Shown here piece after piece: positions 34,351 through 45,743 of a stretch of DNA of 64,000 bases (position 1 is its first letter; each line of letters starts with the position of its first letter). The position numbers and the translations under genes are program-made. The DNA is from Hygrocybe punicea (Eukaryota; Basidiomycota; Agaricomycetes; Agaricales; Hygrophoraceae): contig OY744462.1 in the NCBI GenBank assembly GCA_963556145.1, forward strand, positions 4,588,001 to 4,652,000. The letters are read 5' to 3'. The notes beneath the pieces were generated by a model that saw only the letters and a list, made by a program, of their open reading frames with translations, ran no database searches and was not told the origin of the DNA.

Positions 34351-35272
34351 ACTAGGGTGAACGAGGGTGGGTGTTTTGGAACCACGTCATGAAGTGAGGT
34401 ACATCCTAAATAACATGAAATCAGTGTGGGGGATTGATAAATCTGAGCAAAATGAAATGACCCTTGCAATCGAGCCAGTGACACTGGCCTCGGTTATAAA
34501 GGTAGGAATACTTCCACCTGCAGTACTGGAGGTAGCCATCCGCCATTCTACTCGGCCGTCTCCAAGCTCCTTGAGATGTTCAACGCTCACGTAGCGACCT
34601 CTCACGCCCCTCTCCTCAAGTTTGGCCAACTCCTCGTCACCTGGCGTCGTCAGGTCTATGGGGATAGATACAATTAACCTGAAAGTTCATTACTATACTA
34701 TGAATATTCTCCAAGAAACAAGGACCGACCCAGTGCGAGGTGACGATTCGTCTAGATGAATGAGCTGCAAGACTGTGAAAACTCGCGGAGAGATGGGAGG
34801 GGGAAAGGTATAAAACATAGTCCATATTGACTGGGTTGGTGAAATCCTTTTTACAAGCGTTGCCTTCTTGATTTCGGGGATGTACCTATCGATAGTAATT
34901 CAGGACGGATAATAAAGCGCTCGGTACTACTACGATGAGTACGTACGCTTGCTCGTTCACTGCTTTGTCCTCGCTGCCGAGCTTGCTCCACATCTCATCG
35001 AACGTCGCTTCCTCCGCAGAGTGCTCACTGACTCTACAATGCCAGGGCTTGTTCCCTGGGCTATTCAGGTTGTGGTACGTCCTTACAGTGTTCTTGGAGT
35101 ACGTTTTGCCCTGCTTCCATGACTTACTCGACTCAAGGAGCTCTCGACATGTTGTGAGAAGAGTGTCCTCTGAAGGGATATCTGCGTTGCATCAGTGGAA
35201 GGTTCTGCTTGCATTATGGCAACATCATTTACCGTCAGGTTTCACGGGCGTCGTTGTGAAGACGTATGACAT
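34351..35272 (-). CDS. DUF3074 (START-like domain) protein
   Basis: Start MSYVFTTTPVKPDD at 35272. Exons join through introns of about 50-60 nt to give LLESSKSWKQGKTYSKNTV, PWHCRVSEHSAEEATFDEMW, YIPEIKKATLV, FPPPISPRVFTVLQLI, VSVEHLKELGDGRVEWRMAT, GGSIPTFITEASV and DVPHFMTWFQNTHPRSP, stop at 34351. These are the conserved blocks of DUF3074, predicted to form a START-like lipid-binding fold. Its ligand is unknown. It converges on the GS-like gene and is followed in tandem upstream by bL27m. No disruption. Confidence 0.85.
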
Positions 35273-35466
35273 CCAAGTCTGGTACCACAAGGCAACCTGT
35301 CACGGTATTATTTTCTTTATTTCATTTTATTTTCATGACTTTTTGGACGACGTTCTTCCCATTCAAGTTTCACATCGGTTTGCGTCGATGGCACAAAGCT
35401 GATCAAAAAGGACGTACAGAACACCGTGCCGTACCCGAGGGATGTCCGCGAATCAAACATCGAACA

Positions 35467-36067
35467 TCATGAAACCTTCAGGGCATGGTCACGATTGAGA
35501 TTGACAAGACCACAGTAGCGACTTCGCCCAAGCCTCGACTCATCGCGTGGTAATCTCTCACCGCGCTCGAGGACAACACCAACGAACTTTCGTTGTCCCC
35601 GCAGCCACTTTTCCTTGTAGAAGCGCACGAAACCAGGCGCGACGGCATAAATTGTGTGGTCGCGGCCCATCTTGACCTAGGGTACAAGGACGTTGTCAGA
35701 AGCAAGCCCAAAGGCTAAATGTGTAGCGAACATGAGGGCCTGGATGGAATTGTGTTCCGCGTTGCCGAACGATGATATTGCCAGGGATTACGGACTGGTC
35801 TGCATATTATAGCCAGGGTCAAAGAATTGGTCGTCACCAAATCCAACCCAACCGACCTGAAAACTTTTTGATGCCTAGTCGTTTACCGGGGGAGCCACCG
35901 TGGTTATGAACCGTGCCACCAGCTCGTTTTGAGGCTGTACGCACGGACCCGACGCCTTTGAACGAAAAGGTTCGTGAATAAGACGGAAACCGCGAGACAC
36001 AGTGAGTAATACCCAGGGAAGAGAAAGGGCTCTTTGCAACGTCGATGCATACAGACAATAGCGACAT
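35467..36067 (-). CDS. MRPL27: Mitochondrial large-subunit ribosomal protein bL27m
   Basis: The N-terminus [19 protein letters not shown] is Arg/Ser-rich downstream and fits a mitochondrial presequence. The L27 core follows: [45 protein letters not shown] and [18 protein letters not shown] fungal-type C-terminal extension ([20 protein letters not shown]) ends at 35467. Three exons. An in-frame upstream ATG exists at 36190, but the ATG at 36067 gives the sensible presequence. Acts at the peptidyl-transferase region of the mitoribosome (family knowledge). It diverges from SKP1 across 129 bp. Confidence 0.93.
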
Positions 36068-36196
36068 GCCAGTGAGTTGTGGCTCGCTGGTGCCAGTGGC
36101 TTGCAGTGTCAGCCACAATAAACGTGACGGCGGCGTTATAAACAGGAGACCCTTTTCTCTACCAAAGTAAAACCTCAGCTCATCGTTCATTCAACA
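36068..36196. promoter_or_regulatory. Divergent promoter region bL27m / SKP1
   Basis: 129 bp separates the two start codons. CT-rich and AAAA-containing sequence near SKP1 (TTCATTCAACA just before ATG) could be its transcription start zone. Confidence 0.5.
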
Positions 36197-36969
36197 ATGG
36201 TTCTTCTCGTCACATCCGACAACGAACAATTCCACGCTGAGAAAGAAGTCGTCGAGCGCAGTGTACTGATCAAGAACATGCTTGAGGGTGCGCTCGTCTT
36301 TTCTTCTACTTCAACCCGCAGTACACAATTATTTTATGCTAGATGTTGGTGAAAGTGACCAGCCGATACCCTTGCCGAACGTATCGTCTAGCGTCCTTAA
36401 GAAGGTTAGCAGTGCTTCACTTGACTTTGCAGCATTACTATAACGGAATCACAATCAAGGTCCTGGAATACTGCGAGCACCATCGTGGCGAGCCTTTACC
36501 AGCTCCCGATGCTGACCAAAACCAGGACGAGACTCGCAAGCGCACAACAGACATCAGCGAGTGGGACCAAAAGTTCATCACGGTTGACCAAGAGATGCTC
36601 TTCGAGATCATTCTGGCCGCCAACTACTTGGACATCAAGTCACTTCTGTACGCTACTCATTCCTGTGACTCCTTTTCGCCGTCGTTGATCGTTGATGACT
36701 GCGCCAGTGATGTTGGATGCAAGACTGTTGCGAACATGATCAAGGGTAAGACTCCAGAAGAGATTCGAAAGCTCTTCAACATTGTGAATGATTTTACGCC
36801 AGAGGAGGAGGTGCGTCTCTTCCTACTTTGTGTTTGTCTCATATTTGATCTCAACATTGTTCATCCAAGGCTCAAATCAAGAAGGAAAATGTAAGGCCGC
36901 GTCTGTTGAATTTTCATTTACATGCTGAATACCAATTTCCCCCTTCAGGAATGGGCTGAAGACCGATGA
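36197..36969 (+). CDS. SKP1: SKP1, SCF ubiquitin-ligase adaptor
   Basis: A protein of about 161 residues starting [19 protein letters not shown]. It has the BTB/POZ-like N-terminus ([25 protein letters not shown]) and the diagnostic C-terminus [20 protein letters not shown], ending ENEWAEDR at 36969. Skp1 links cullin-1 to F-box proteins in nucleus and cytoplasm. At least five short introns are visible, including one after [12 protein letters not shown] (starting GTACGC) and one before the last seven codons. Length and motifs are complete. Confidence 0.95.
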
Positions 36970-37148
36970 GTATATCGAACCCAAATCATTTCTTAGGCTA
37001 TTTTTTTCCCGTATTTTTTTTTTCGGTATTTTTGTAAATACCTCAGAACGAAATCGCTAGCCTTCACTTTTATCATGTTTATTTTACGTAAGGTGGAAAG
37101 TGTAAATAAAGATTACAAGTTTTAAGCCTCTTCCTGTTGTGAATGCAG

Positions 37149-38980
37149 ATGACACCAATCCTTGGACTTCCAGGTACTCTCGTACCGCAGGACTCGGAGC
37201 AGGAGCTATGGATGAAGAGACATGTTGCCAGACTATGTCATTTGGATCACGACAGGTGCACTTTTGCGACAGGAACGTACTTCGCCGGACGAACTGAAGA
37301 TTAGATCCCAGGTTTCCTGGTAGTCAACCCGTCAGCTTCGGTAAGAAAGATATCGAAAAATTAGAAAGTTTGGAGTATGTGGCCCCCCTTTTTCGGCTGA
37401 CTTGACCCTTTACCGCGACGAGCAGTTACTGGGTATGCGAGAAATCTGACGGGATAAGGGTGCTGTTCTTGATTCAGACAGACCTCAAAGATCAGATGGT
37501 CTTTATCGTATGTCCCAAACTACTGCATGTGCCACATTCATGAATGACTATGGGCGTGGGTAGATTGACCGTCACAATACTTATCGCGAACTAACGGGAC
37601 TATTCTTTCCTCACCACGAGGACCCTATGAAGCCATTGCGGAACACAATTGTAGACGGCGAACTGGTTGTTGACGTAGACTCGCGGACAAAGCTGGTACT
37701 TCCTTCTCCAACGATTCCCTTTGCCTTGGTACTCATGGTGACTATAGAAAACGCTGCGACTGTTGGCATTTGACTGCTTAGTCGTGGATGACCAGAATGT
37801 CATGTCGAAGCCCCTTGACAAGCGATATGGGGTTTGTTCCCTCGGCTTCCGGCGTAGAGATGAGACAAATCGGCTCATGGATACTGTAGAGGCTCACCGA
37901 ATGGTTCTATAAGCCCTATGCAAAGATGATACGAGACCATCCCCACATGGCGGACGGTCAGCCCTTTGAGTGCGTATGTCCAAGATCGGTTTTCTCTCTC
38001 ACTAACGTGTCCAACGTGTCTTCATGGTGTGACAGTATCAAAGTGAAGGAGATTAGCTTCTCTTATCATGTGGAAAAAATCTTTGCTGTCGATATTCCGG
38101 CTTTACAACATGGCAATGACGGACTCATTTACACCTGTGTAAACACACCATATACCCCCGGAACAGACCCAAACATGTAAAATTGTTCACTTGGACAGGT
38201 TGGTTTGATACTTACGCCATGTTTGCGTTTCGCAGACTCAAATGGAAACCTCCGTCGGAAAACTCGATCGACTTCAAACTGGTCCTCCGTTTTCCACCAT
38301 CTTCATCACATCCCTCCCAACCGGATATGCATGCAAAGCCACTCTTCTTGTTGCACGTCTGGTGTGGCGATGAGAGGGGTACACCCAAATACGAAGAGTT
38401 TGACAATATGTATGTCGACGATGCTGAATGGGAAAAGTGAGTTCTGGGACATCTTTCCCTCCCCACCATCTCCAACCCGCAAAATTGAAATGCCTTTGTG
38501 TATGTTTAGGATGAAGGCTACAGCGGAGCAAATTGATGACCGCATCGTGGAAGTCCACTGGGATCCCAACGTCTCGCACTGGCGTATGATGAGGTTCAGA
38601 GACGACAAACCGAACGGAAATCATCGAAGCGTTGTGGAAAACATCATTCAGAGCATCTTAGATGGTGTTGAAAAGGATGTCGTACGTCGTGATGTGCCAC
38701 ACTAAGGAATCGGCTGATCACTTCCACAATGATGAAGCTCCTCGCTAGGTCGACTGCTGTCCGCAATGCCTGGAAGGCTCGCCATGGTCAATCTCAACCA
38801 CCGCTTCCCACTGAAACGCAGCCTCCTTCGTCTTCACATGTTGGGCATTCTTATCTGCCACCTCCGCCCGTTAAAGCAAACGCGACGTCACCTCTAGTGG
38901 ATTTACGTTATGGGACCTTGGTGCCATCGCGATGGAGCAAAGTCTCTGGTCCTGCAATGGTTGCAGGAATGAAGAGATGA
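37149..38980 (+). CDS. CEG1: mRNA capping enzyme, guanylyltransferase
   Basis: Transfers GMP to diphosphate RNA 5' ends via a lysyl-GMP intermediate, in the nucleus on nascent transcripts. The nucleotidyltransferase motif I is CEKSDGIR, with the catalytic lysine near residue 63. Then come motif III-like FDCLVVDD, DGELVVDVDS and NDGLIYTCV, and the C-terminal OB-fold with FKLVLRF, WEK and WRMMRFRDDKPNGNH. A Pro-rich tail ends at 38980. Start MTPILGLPGTLVPQ at 37149, 179 bp after SKP1. About nine exons. One donor (after ESL) is GTATGT. Nothing is missing. Confidence 0.92.
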
Positions 38981-39754
38981 TTCACATGACAATGCGGCAC
39001 AATCCTGCGACGGCGCTGGCTCGATCACACGACCGCATCTCGCATCAGACACTTTTGTAGGGGGTTGTCAAATACCCTCATGTTGTGCCGTTATCCAGGT
39101 TCGATGCTGATTTCAAATCCAAATCAGCGATATTTGATCAGCCGAGAAAATTTCTGGTCTGCTGGTCAGCGCGTCTCTTCCAAAGAGAGACAAGATCAAA
39201 GGAGTTACCCACACGCGGTGGGTGGGGCAAAAAAAAATTGGCGTGTTGTATGTGAAGGAGTACCAATTCGTAACCATCGTGAAAATAGCAATTCAAAAAA
39301 CGATAGCAAAAGCGAGGAAAACCGGAGAGAATGGATGCATGTCAAGTCGTTACAATGATGATAGAGAAACGTGACAAAAGGATAAGCAAAAGAATATGCA
39401 AGGCGTAAATGATACGGCATGATATGGAATGACATCAGCTAGTCGTAGATATGAGTACTAAGAACCAGGGCTAGATGGTTCCTATTGAGCTAAATGTCTG
39501 AAATAATGAAGATCTCCAATGGTGTGTCATGAAGGTCGTGTGTCGTGAAATGGTGCAAGAATATACAGCAAACTGCATTGAAGAACGGGATGCTCGGTGG
39601 TTGCCAGAAACCAGAGGAACGAGGAACCAGCTACGGACGGTGTGAGTTGCATATGTGGATTGTGGTCGGGGTGTTGGAGAATGGAAATGCAAGGATAGAG
39701 AGAAGTTTTGCCACTCCACGTGAGGGAAGTGAGACGTTTTTGAAGACATGTTCC
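38981..39754. other. Intergenic, convergent 3' region
   Basis: Lies between the stops of CEG1 and the hypothetical gene at 39755. Only short frames without recognisable domains are present (for example 39065-39358). Confidence 0.5.
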
Positions 39755-40420
39755 TCAGTCGAAAAGTTCCGGATAAGGAGAGAAGGGTGAAACCGTAAAG
39801 TCAGCGTAGTCGCCGCTTAGGTCTTCCAAATCAGCGAACGCGAAAGCGCAGATGGACGCGGGGGGAGGCGACTGCCCGGCACGGGGAAGTGAATTCAGGA
39901 CGGAAAAGAAACCCGAGTGTATATTCAAGTCTGCGATTCCAAAGCGTAAACGTGCATGATGAGGGCCTTCAGCGGGGTCGGGCGATGACTCCAGAGAGGA
40001 GAAATTGGATGTATTAGGCCGGCGGGTGGGCGTGTGGGGTGTGGCAGGTGTCTGTAGATATATTGTTGATATTGTGAGGACGGTGGGTAGGACGGAGATG
40101 CATACCTGAGGCGAGGGAGATAGAGGAAAGTTCTCTGTTGCCCAAAAGAGAGGGGTGGATGGGGGTTCAACACCATTAGCTAGGGCGACCGCGACTTGGT
40201 CGCGATCTTCTGTGACCTGGTCGAGATCAGCCTCGCGCTGACCGTCGACGACCGACCACCACTCTATATCTGCTAGGACTCTCCTGCTGCCGGTCTCTGT
40301 TCCGAAAGAACGTCTATGTCCGTGAGCGCCAATACGGTCCAACGCACCGCTGGAAAGGGCGGTAGGGTAAGGAGAGGAACGGACAGAAGGGGAAGAGAGG
40401 GCGCGACGAAGAGAGGGCAT
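39755..40420 (-). CDS. Hypothetical basidiomycete protein
   Basis: An open frame of 221 codons starts MPSLRRALSSPSVRSSPYPT. It contains a likely in-frame 54-nt intron (GTATGC near 40106 to CTACAG), which would shorten it to about 203 residues. Ser/Pro-rich segments alternate with conserved-looking pieces (RLRFGIADLNIHSGFFSVLN; ADLEDLSGDYADFTVSPF). No known domain, signal peptide or membrane segment is seen. Function unknown. The splice signals and the neighbourhood of real genes support it as genuine. Confidence 0.5.
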   Translation of the reverse strand: MPSLRRALSSPSVRSSPYPTALSSGALDRIGAHGHRRSFGTETGSRRVLADIEWWSVVDGQREADLDQVTEDRDQVAVALANGVEPPSTPLFWATENFPLSPSPQVCISVLPTVLTISTIYLQTPATPHTPTRRPNTSNFSSLESSPDPAEGPHHARLRFGIADLNIHSGFFSVLNSLPRAGQSPPPASICAFAFADLEDLSGDYADFTVSPFSPYPELFD

Positions 40421-42241
40421 TGCAGACGGACTGGCAGCTGCCTAACGCAGTGCACAGGATGAAGTTGGGAGAAGACACAACGGTGAGAAAATGAATATTG
40501 GGTTTATGTATTTTTTTTCTGGTGCGCCCGGACACGCATATGGTGGCATGTGAAGTGTAGATGTGAAATCGGAAAGAGCCAGCCAGGTTCGAATTCGCTA
40601 GCTGTACAAGTATGTACTAGGAACCACTGCGAACCACTGCACTTCCATCACTGATCCATTGGTCCAAGGCACTTTCACCTTGGTTTTAGCGCCGTTACGG
40701 TTATGCCAACACCGTACAACTTGAAGCTTGAAGGTCAATATAATATCGCAATCGATGAACAAGGGACCTTGTTCCTCCACATTGCCTTGATTGGGGTGAT
40801 AGCTAGAGAGACCTTGAAGCTCAGCGAGTGTGCCAGGGCGACTTTACTATAATCTGTTCAAGGGCGCGCCACGCGTACTGGTTACGGACACAACAAGCGC
40901 CGAAAATAATTGTCAACCGTTGGCGCTGTCCAGTATCGACATCGCCAACCAGGCTAATTCGAACACGTCAATTATTAATAATCAGCCACAGACGCGTCGT
41001 GGACGCGAATTCGATGATGGGAAGGGTTGGCCCTACGTGGCAGCCCGTAACCGCGTAACCATCCGAGTCCCTGATATATGATGTGGCTCGTTTCAAGAAC
41101 TTGGATTCTTTTCATTGGTCCGCCTGCCTTCAAAGTTCAAACAAGGAACCCCTTTGCCGTTGTAAACTTCTTTTCCCGAGTCTTGAAGGTTGAAGGTTGA
41201 AGGTTGAAGCTCAACGTTGAAGCGCTTCACCCACGTAATGTCGAGTTTCTCGTTTCGCGAATTCGAAAGGTATGGCTGTTTCTCATCTCAAAGACAGCTT
41301 TACATTTGCCGTGGCAATACAAGTGTGAAAAGTGAAAGATATCCATCATCACGTCAACGGGAGGCCGAGCGGCAGCAATTGTTGTGAGCTTCCCAATGGG
41401 TTACCGGTGACCGGTGTACTATACCTTGTGTACGTGGTGTATACGTATACAGCTCGTTCTAATTATGCATGGGAACCGCATGCGGCGGTTGCTCAGGTGC
41501 ACAGATTGACAAAAACAATGAGCACAGAATTCTGAACAGAGACTGATAGGAGAATTTCACCTTTGTCTTGACTACGCCGAACGTCCGAGTCCATGGCTCC
41601 ACAGCACTCGGTTTGCCCTGACCGTTCAGATCATCGTCGCGACATCGAGCCTGAGGGTGCATGATATCTGGAATGGTGGAACCGAACTGTGGCAAAGGAA
41701 GGTAGAGTAAGTACTAGACGACGGAGAAGGCATTGATCGCGCCGACTCGGATATACACAGGCCTGCAGGGCTCGTCTACTTATTTACTTGCAGCATCCAC
41801 GACCGGGGTGTCTCACGTCGCCGGTGACCATGTCACCCTCGGCGAACCGAACACGCCAGAAATCGATGTTGTACGAGGTCCGTGACGCACGCAACGACAG
41901 AAGAATGGGCCTGACGACGATGAGAGGAGGGGGAAATTACGGCAAGAAATCTTAAACTATATAGAGGACTATATAGAGGATCTTCAGACCGAACACAAGG
42001 CTGACCAGGCCTGGCTTGGTTCATTGTCGGCCTCGAGGCGCTGTCACATTTACAGTACCCGAGAATGGGGGCCGGTGTACGATGGTACCTTCCCCCAGCT
42101 TGATCTGTGCGTTGTAACGCTCCTGTACTGGCCACTTTCAGGCAACTACGACCTCCTGTTCCCCGAATGCGTCCCACCATAAAAAGGGGTTAGCTATCGC
42201 TTATCTTATCTTATCTATTGACTGACCTGTTAGCAGCTACC
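40421..42241. other. 1.8-kb intergenic region
   Basis: No gene recognised. Contains a short TTGAAGG direct repeat (41183-41224), ACTATATAGAGG repeated near 41956-41976, and CTTAT repeats (42198-42213) just upstream of the guanine deaminase. Frames at 40598-40780 (-) and 40830-41081 (+) are open but unrecognised. Confidence 0.5.
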
Positions 42242-44033
42242 ATGACCCCAACGGTCTACTACGGGGCTGTGATAAACCCAACGGCGCTCACGTCGTACCA
42301 AGCCCTCCCTAATTGTCTTATTGCAATCGCCCCAGATGGCCAGATCCAATGGATCGTGGAGGATGTCGCCTCCACAATCGTGCAGGAGACAATCGTGCAG
42401 AAAGGATGTCCAGAAGCTGATATGGTTAACCTTCGACGTGGTGAATTCATCATGCCAGGCCTTATCGACACACACACTGTACGTCTTTACCCTCTTTCTT
42501 CAGGACCAATCCAGCGGGGTAAGTAACAATCGTATTCGCAGCATGCCCCGCAGGTCCCCAATATGGGGAGGTAAGATTCGCGCCTTGCCTACTAAACCGT
42601 TTCAAGACTGTCTGTCAATTTCCTTTTTAGCGGTCAGCAGTATCAACTCCTCGACTGGCTGGCCAATGTAACATTCCCGACAGAGGCCAAGTTTGCCGAC
42701 ACCGACTTCGCGCAACGCACGTATGAATCCATCGTCAGGCGGATCATAGACTCTGGTGTACGTTTCCTAGGATCCCTCTAGTCTAGGTTGCGTTGTTGAT
42801 TTTTCTTTTGATACAAAGACAACGACATGCTGTTACTACAGCACTCTTCATTTGGAGGCTACAAAGATCCTGGCTGATATCGTGTATGCACACGGTGGGA
42901 GGCCGCCTTCATGCATATACCACGTTCTATTCACCACATTGTACCTGTTTCAGGCCAGCGGGCATTCGTTGGGGTAGGTGGCCGCATACCAGAGACGGTA
43001 TTCTGACATGCGGCAATGACATCTAGAAATGTAACATGGACCGCAACTCCCCAGATAATTACGTAGAGCTGTCCCCCGAGGCTTCCGTCGCCGCCACCCA
43101 GGAACTCATTGCATATATTCGTTCGCTCCCAACACCCACCCATTCATCCCCATCCCCGGCCCCCCCACCTCTTGTACACCCGATCCTCACACCGCGATTT
43201 GCCATCTCCTGCACCGTACCGCTCCTCACATCCCTTGGCGCGCTCGCCGCAGCAAATCCGGAGCTCCCCATTCAGACACACATCTCCGAGAGCCTATCCG
43301 AGGTTGCATTTACTAAGGCGCTATTCCCTGACAGCACGACATACGCGGGAGTGTACGACGCATATGGGCTGCTGCGCGCCAACACCGTGCTTGCGCACGC
43401 TGTGCATCTTGAGGAGGAGGAGGTGCGTCTGATTGCGAGGAGGGGGGCGGGGATCAGTCATTGCCCGACGAGTAATTTTAATCTGAGCAGTGGCGTTGCG
43501 AGAGTCGGGGAAATGTTGGATAAGGGGATCAAGGTGCGTCGGCGTGCGTGTGTTTTATGCTTATGGTGGTTTTGCTAATGATGCCTATGTAGGTTGGCCT
43601 AGGCACTGACGTATCGGGTGGGTTCTCGCCTTCTATCCTGAATGCCGTTCAGCATGCAAGTATCGCTTCCAAGGTCATCGCCATGCAGTCCACCTCCCCC
43701 TGTGAACAACCCGCCGAGGCCCAATTCAGCAAACGCCAGCTTTCTGTCGCCACCCTTCTGTACCTCGCCACACTGGGAGGCGCACAGGTTTGTAATCTGG
43801 AAGCGCAGGTGGGGTCATTCGCCCCTGGGAAGAGTTTTGACGCTCTCTTCGTGAATACGAGAAACGACGCTGGTAATCCCAGTATTTGGGGAGGTGAAGA
43901 GACTGAAGTGGTAAGCAAGGCGGGCTTGGAGGCCATGTTGGAGCGGTTTTTGTTTTGTGGGGATGATCGGAATATCTCGAGGGTGTATGTGCAGGGGCGC
44001 TTGATTGGGGGAACGGCATTCAGATGTGAATGA
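42242..44033 (+). CDS. GUD1: Guanine deaminase
   Basis: Amidohydrolase that converts guanine to xanthine in purine salvage/catabolism, cytosolic. Zinc-binding motif DTHTHAPQ is split by an intron after DTHT. Further conserved parts are GQQYQLLDWL, TTTCCYYSTLH, FVGKCNMDR, ISCTVPLL (TPRFAIS), QTHISES, LAHAVHLEEEE, ISHCPTSNFNLSSG and GLGTDVSGG. Start MTPTVYYGAV at 42242, stop at 44033, roughly 460 residues, seven or so exons. Length and metal ligands (HTH, H in QTHIS, H in LAHAV, D in GTDVS) are complete. Converges on ATG15 with 73 bp between stops. Confidence 0.93.
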
Positions 44034-44106
44034 CTCATGAAACATACCTTTGTCGAATCCCCAAGAATATAATATCTGGTGATAAGTCATATACATTTGG
44101 TATCAA

Positions 44107-45545
44107 TCAACACTGGTCCTTGAAATTCCCAAATTCCCACTTGTAGCAGTCCTGAAATATTTGCATTCAGCGGCCAAAGACGGTAGTGAAATCATCAAGG
44201 CACTCACTACGCAATCTTCCTCTCTAGCAAGCGGCACCTTCCGTCCTTCCTCCCACTCTACATCTGCCTCGAGCACCTTCGTGATGACCACTTTAATGAC
44301 ATGCGTTCGGACATCAATGCTCCACCCGAGTTTGCCAACGGTGTCATACACAATAGTCTTGCCGAGGTGGCATCGTGTCTCAAGGGCGTACCCGCCGTAT
44401 GTGCAGGGTGAGCGAATGCCAGTACATGCACCTTGCGGGATTGGGTCGGCATTGTGGTAAACGTGCGTAATGGGGACGTCAGGGGTGAGGCGGCCAGGTG
44501 GAGTAGGCGGGAGCGGTAGGTGCAGGCGCGAGGCGGCAAGGCGCTCGCCGGGGGATTCAAATGCGATGGCTGGGAGGCCAAATGTAGAGCTGAGGAGGGA
44601 AGCGAGCGCACCGCCAAGGGAGTGGCCTACAAGCCAGATGTCGGATGAAGGGTAAAGGGACATGAGGTCACGAACCAATGTCTGAAATGAAAGAAAATGA
44701 GGGTTGGAGGCGTTGAATGGGATTGCCATCAAGCTATAAACTTACGACGCCAATGGGATAAAACAGGCTTTCCTCGATGAGAGCCTTTGAAAGACAGTCA
44801 TTGTCGCATCGCCAGTGGTTCGCGTAGCAGTCGCAAACGGTGTGGAATATCCAGGAAAAATCGACACGTGCGCAACAGCAGGAGAACAAGAGATTGTCGT
44901 TGAATTTGTCCTTCCTGGATGTAGGGCCTTGGAGGGTTGTGCCCTTGATGGAGAGGATGATGGTGGAGTTGTCAGAAGAAAGGAATACGTGACCGCGAAA
45001 GCCATTCGCGGCGTCTTCCCAACCAAAGGGGAAACTCTAGGGTTGGATTGAGAGGGTGAGTAGATTTCATTCGGAGGATTGGTAGCGCATACCTCATTCC
45101 AGACCGGATCGATGTCATACCAGTTCTTCTTACCAGGCAAGGCGTACGCGTTACCGGTCATTCTTGCGAGCTGGGCGAGGGTGTGTGCATCCTCGATGTC
45201 AGGGCCTAGTACGTCCACCCGATCCCAGTCAATCTCCTGACCATGGTGCAAGTGCAGCGATGTGAGGCTCGCCTGCTCTATTGCTGCGGGTGAACGGGGT
45301 CTATATACGGACGTCGGGCGGGCCGCGAGGGTCAGCGTTGGTACGTCTTGATGCAAGGGTATCCGGGAGAGTGCGTGCTTGAGACTGCGCTGACCTGGGA
45401 CATGGCCGAATGGTTGCTGAAATTGGCGGAATTCATGGAGAGGACGGAATGAAAGTGTGGTTGTGGGTGAAGGTCCTGCGAGAACCAAGATGGACTGAGT
45501 GGTGAACGACAGACAGGCGACGGCTAGGAGACGAGGGGCTAGCAT
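44107..45545 (-). CDS. ATG15: Putative autophagy lipase ATG15
   Basis: Class 3 lipase that disintegrates autophagic bodies in the vacuole. Start MLAPRLLAVACLSF is a hydrophobic signal-anchor. Conserved ATG15 blocks follow: DAHTLAQLARMTGNAYALPG, WYDIDPVWNE, FPFGWEDAANGFRGHVF, DKFNDNLLFSCCCARVDFSW, the nucleophile elbow GHSLGG, LPAIAFESPGERLAASRLH, VYHNADPIPQGAC, and a Cys-rich end (DCDCYKWEFGNF...C) after a last intron of 58 nt, stop at 44107. Serine of GHSLGG and the Asp/His region are present. Four exons with GTATGC, GTAAGT-like and GTAGTG donors. Diverges from 45744 across 198 bp. Confidence 0.9.
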
Positions 45546-45743
45546 GCCGGGTTGCGCCTACTGTCAAGTTGTTGCTGTTGCCAGTGTCCACTGGCAGTGG
45601 CAGGTATCCGGTATATGATCAGTGCAGCCGCAGTGAAGTTCCCACGTGTCCAGATTGAGCGTTCACTGTGCTCCACGGCGAGCTCGACGTACACTACATT
45701 CTGCTCATGATTTATCACGACGACTAACGACCATCACGAAGCA

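Noticed and set aside
40598..41081. Short open frames upstream of guanine deaminase
   Set aside because: No domain, no splice support, and typical of random frames in GC-balanced intergenic DNA.
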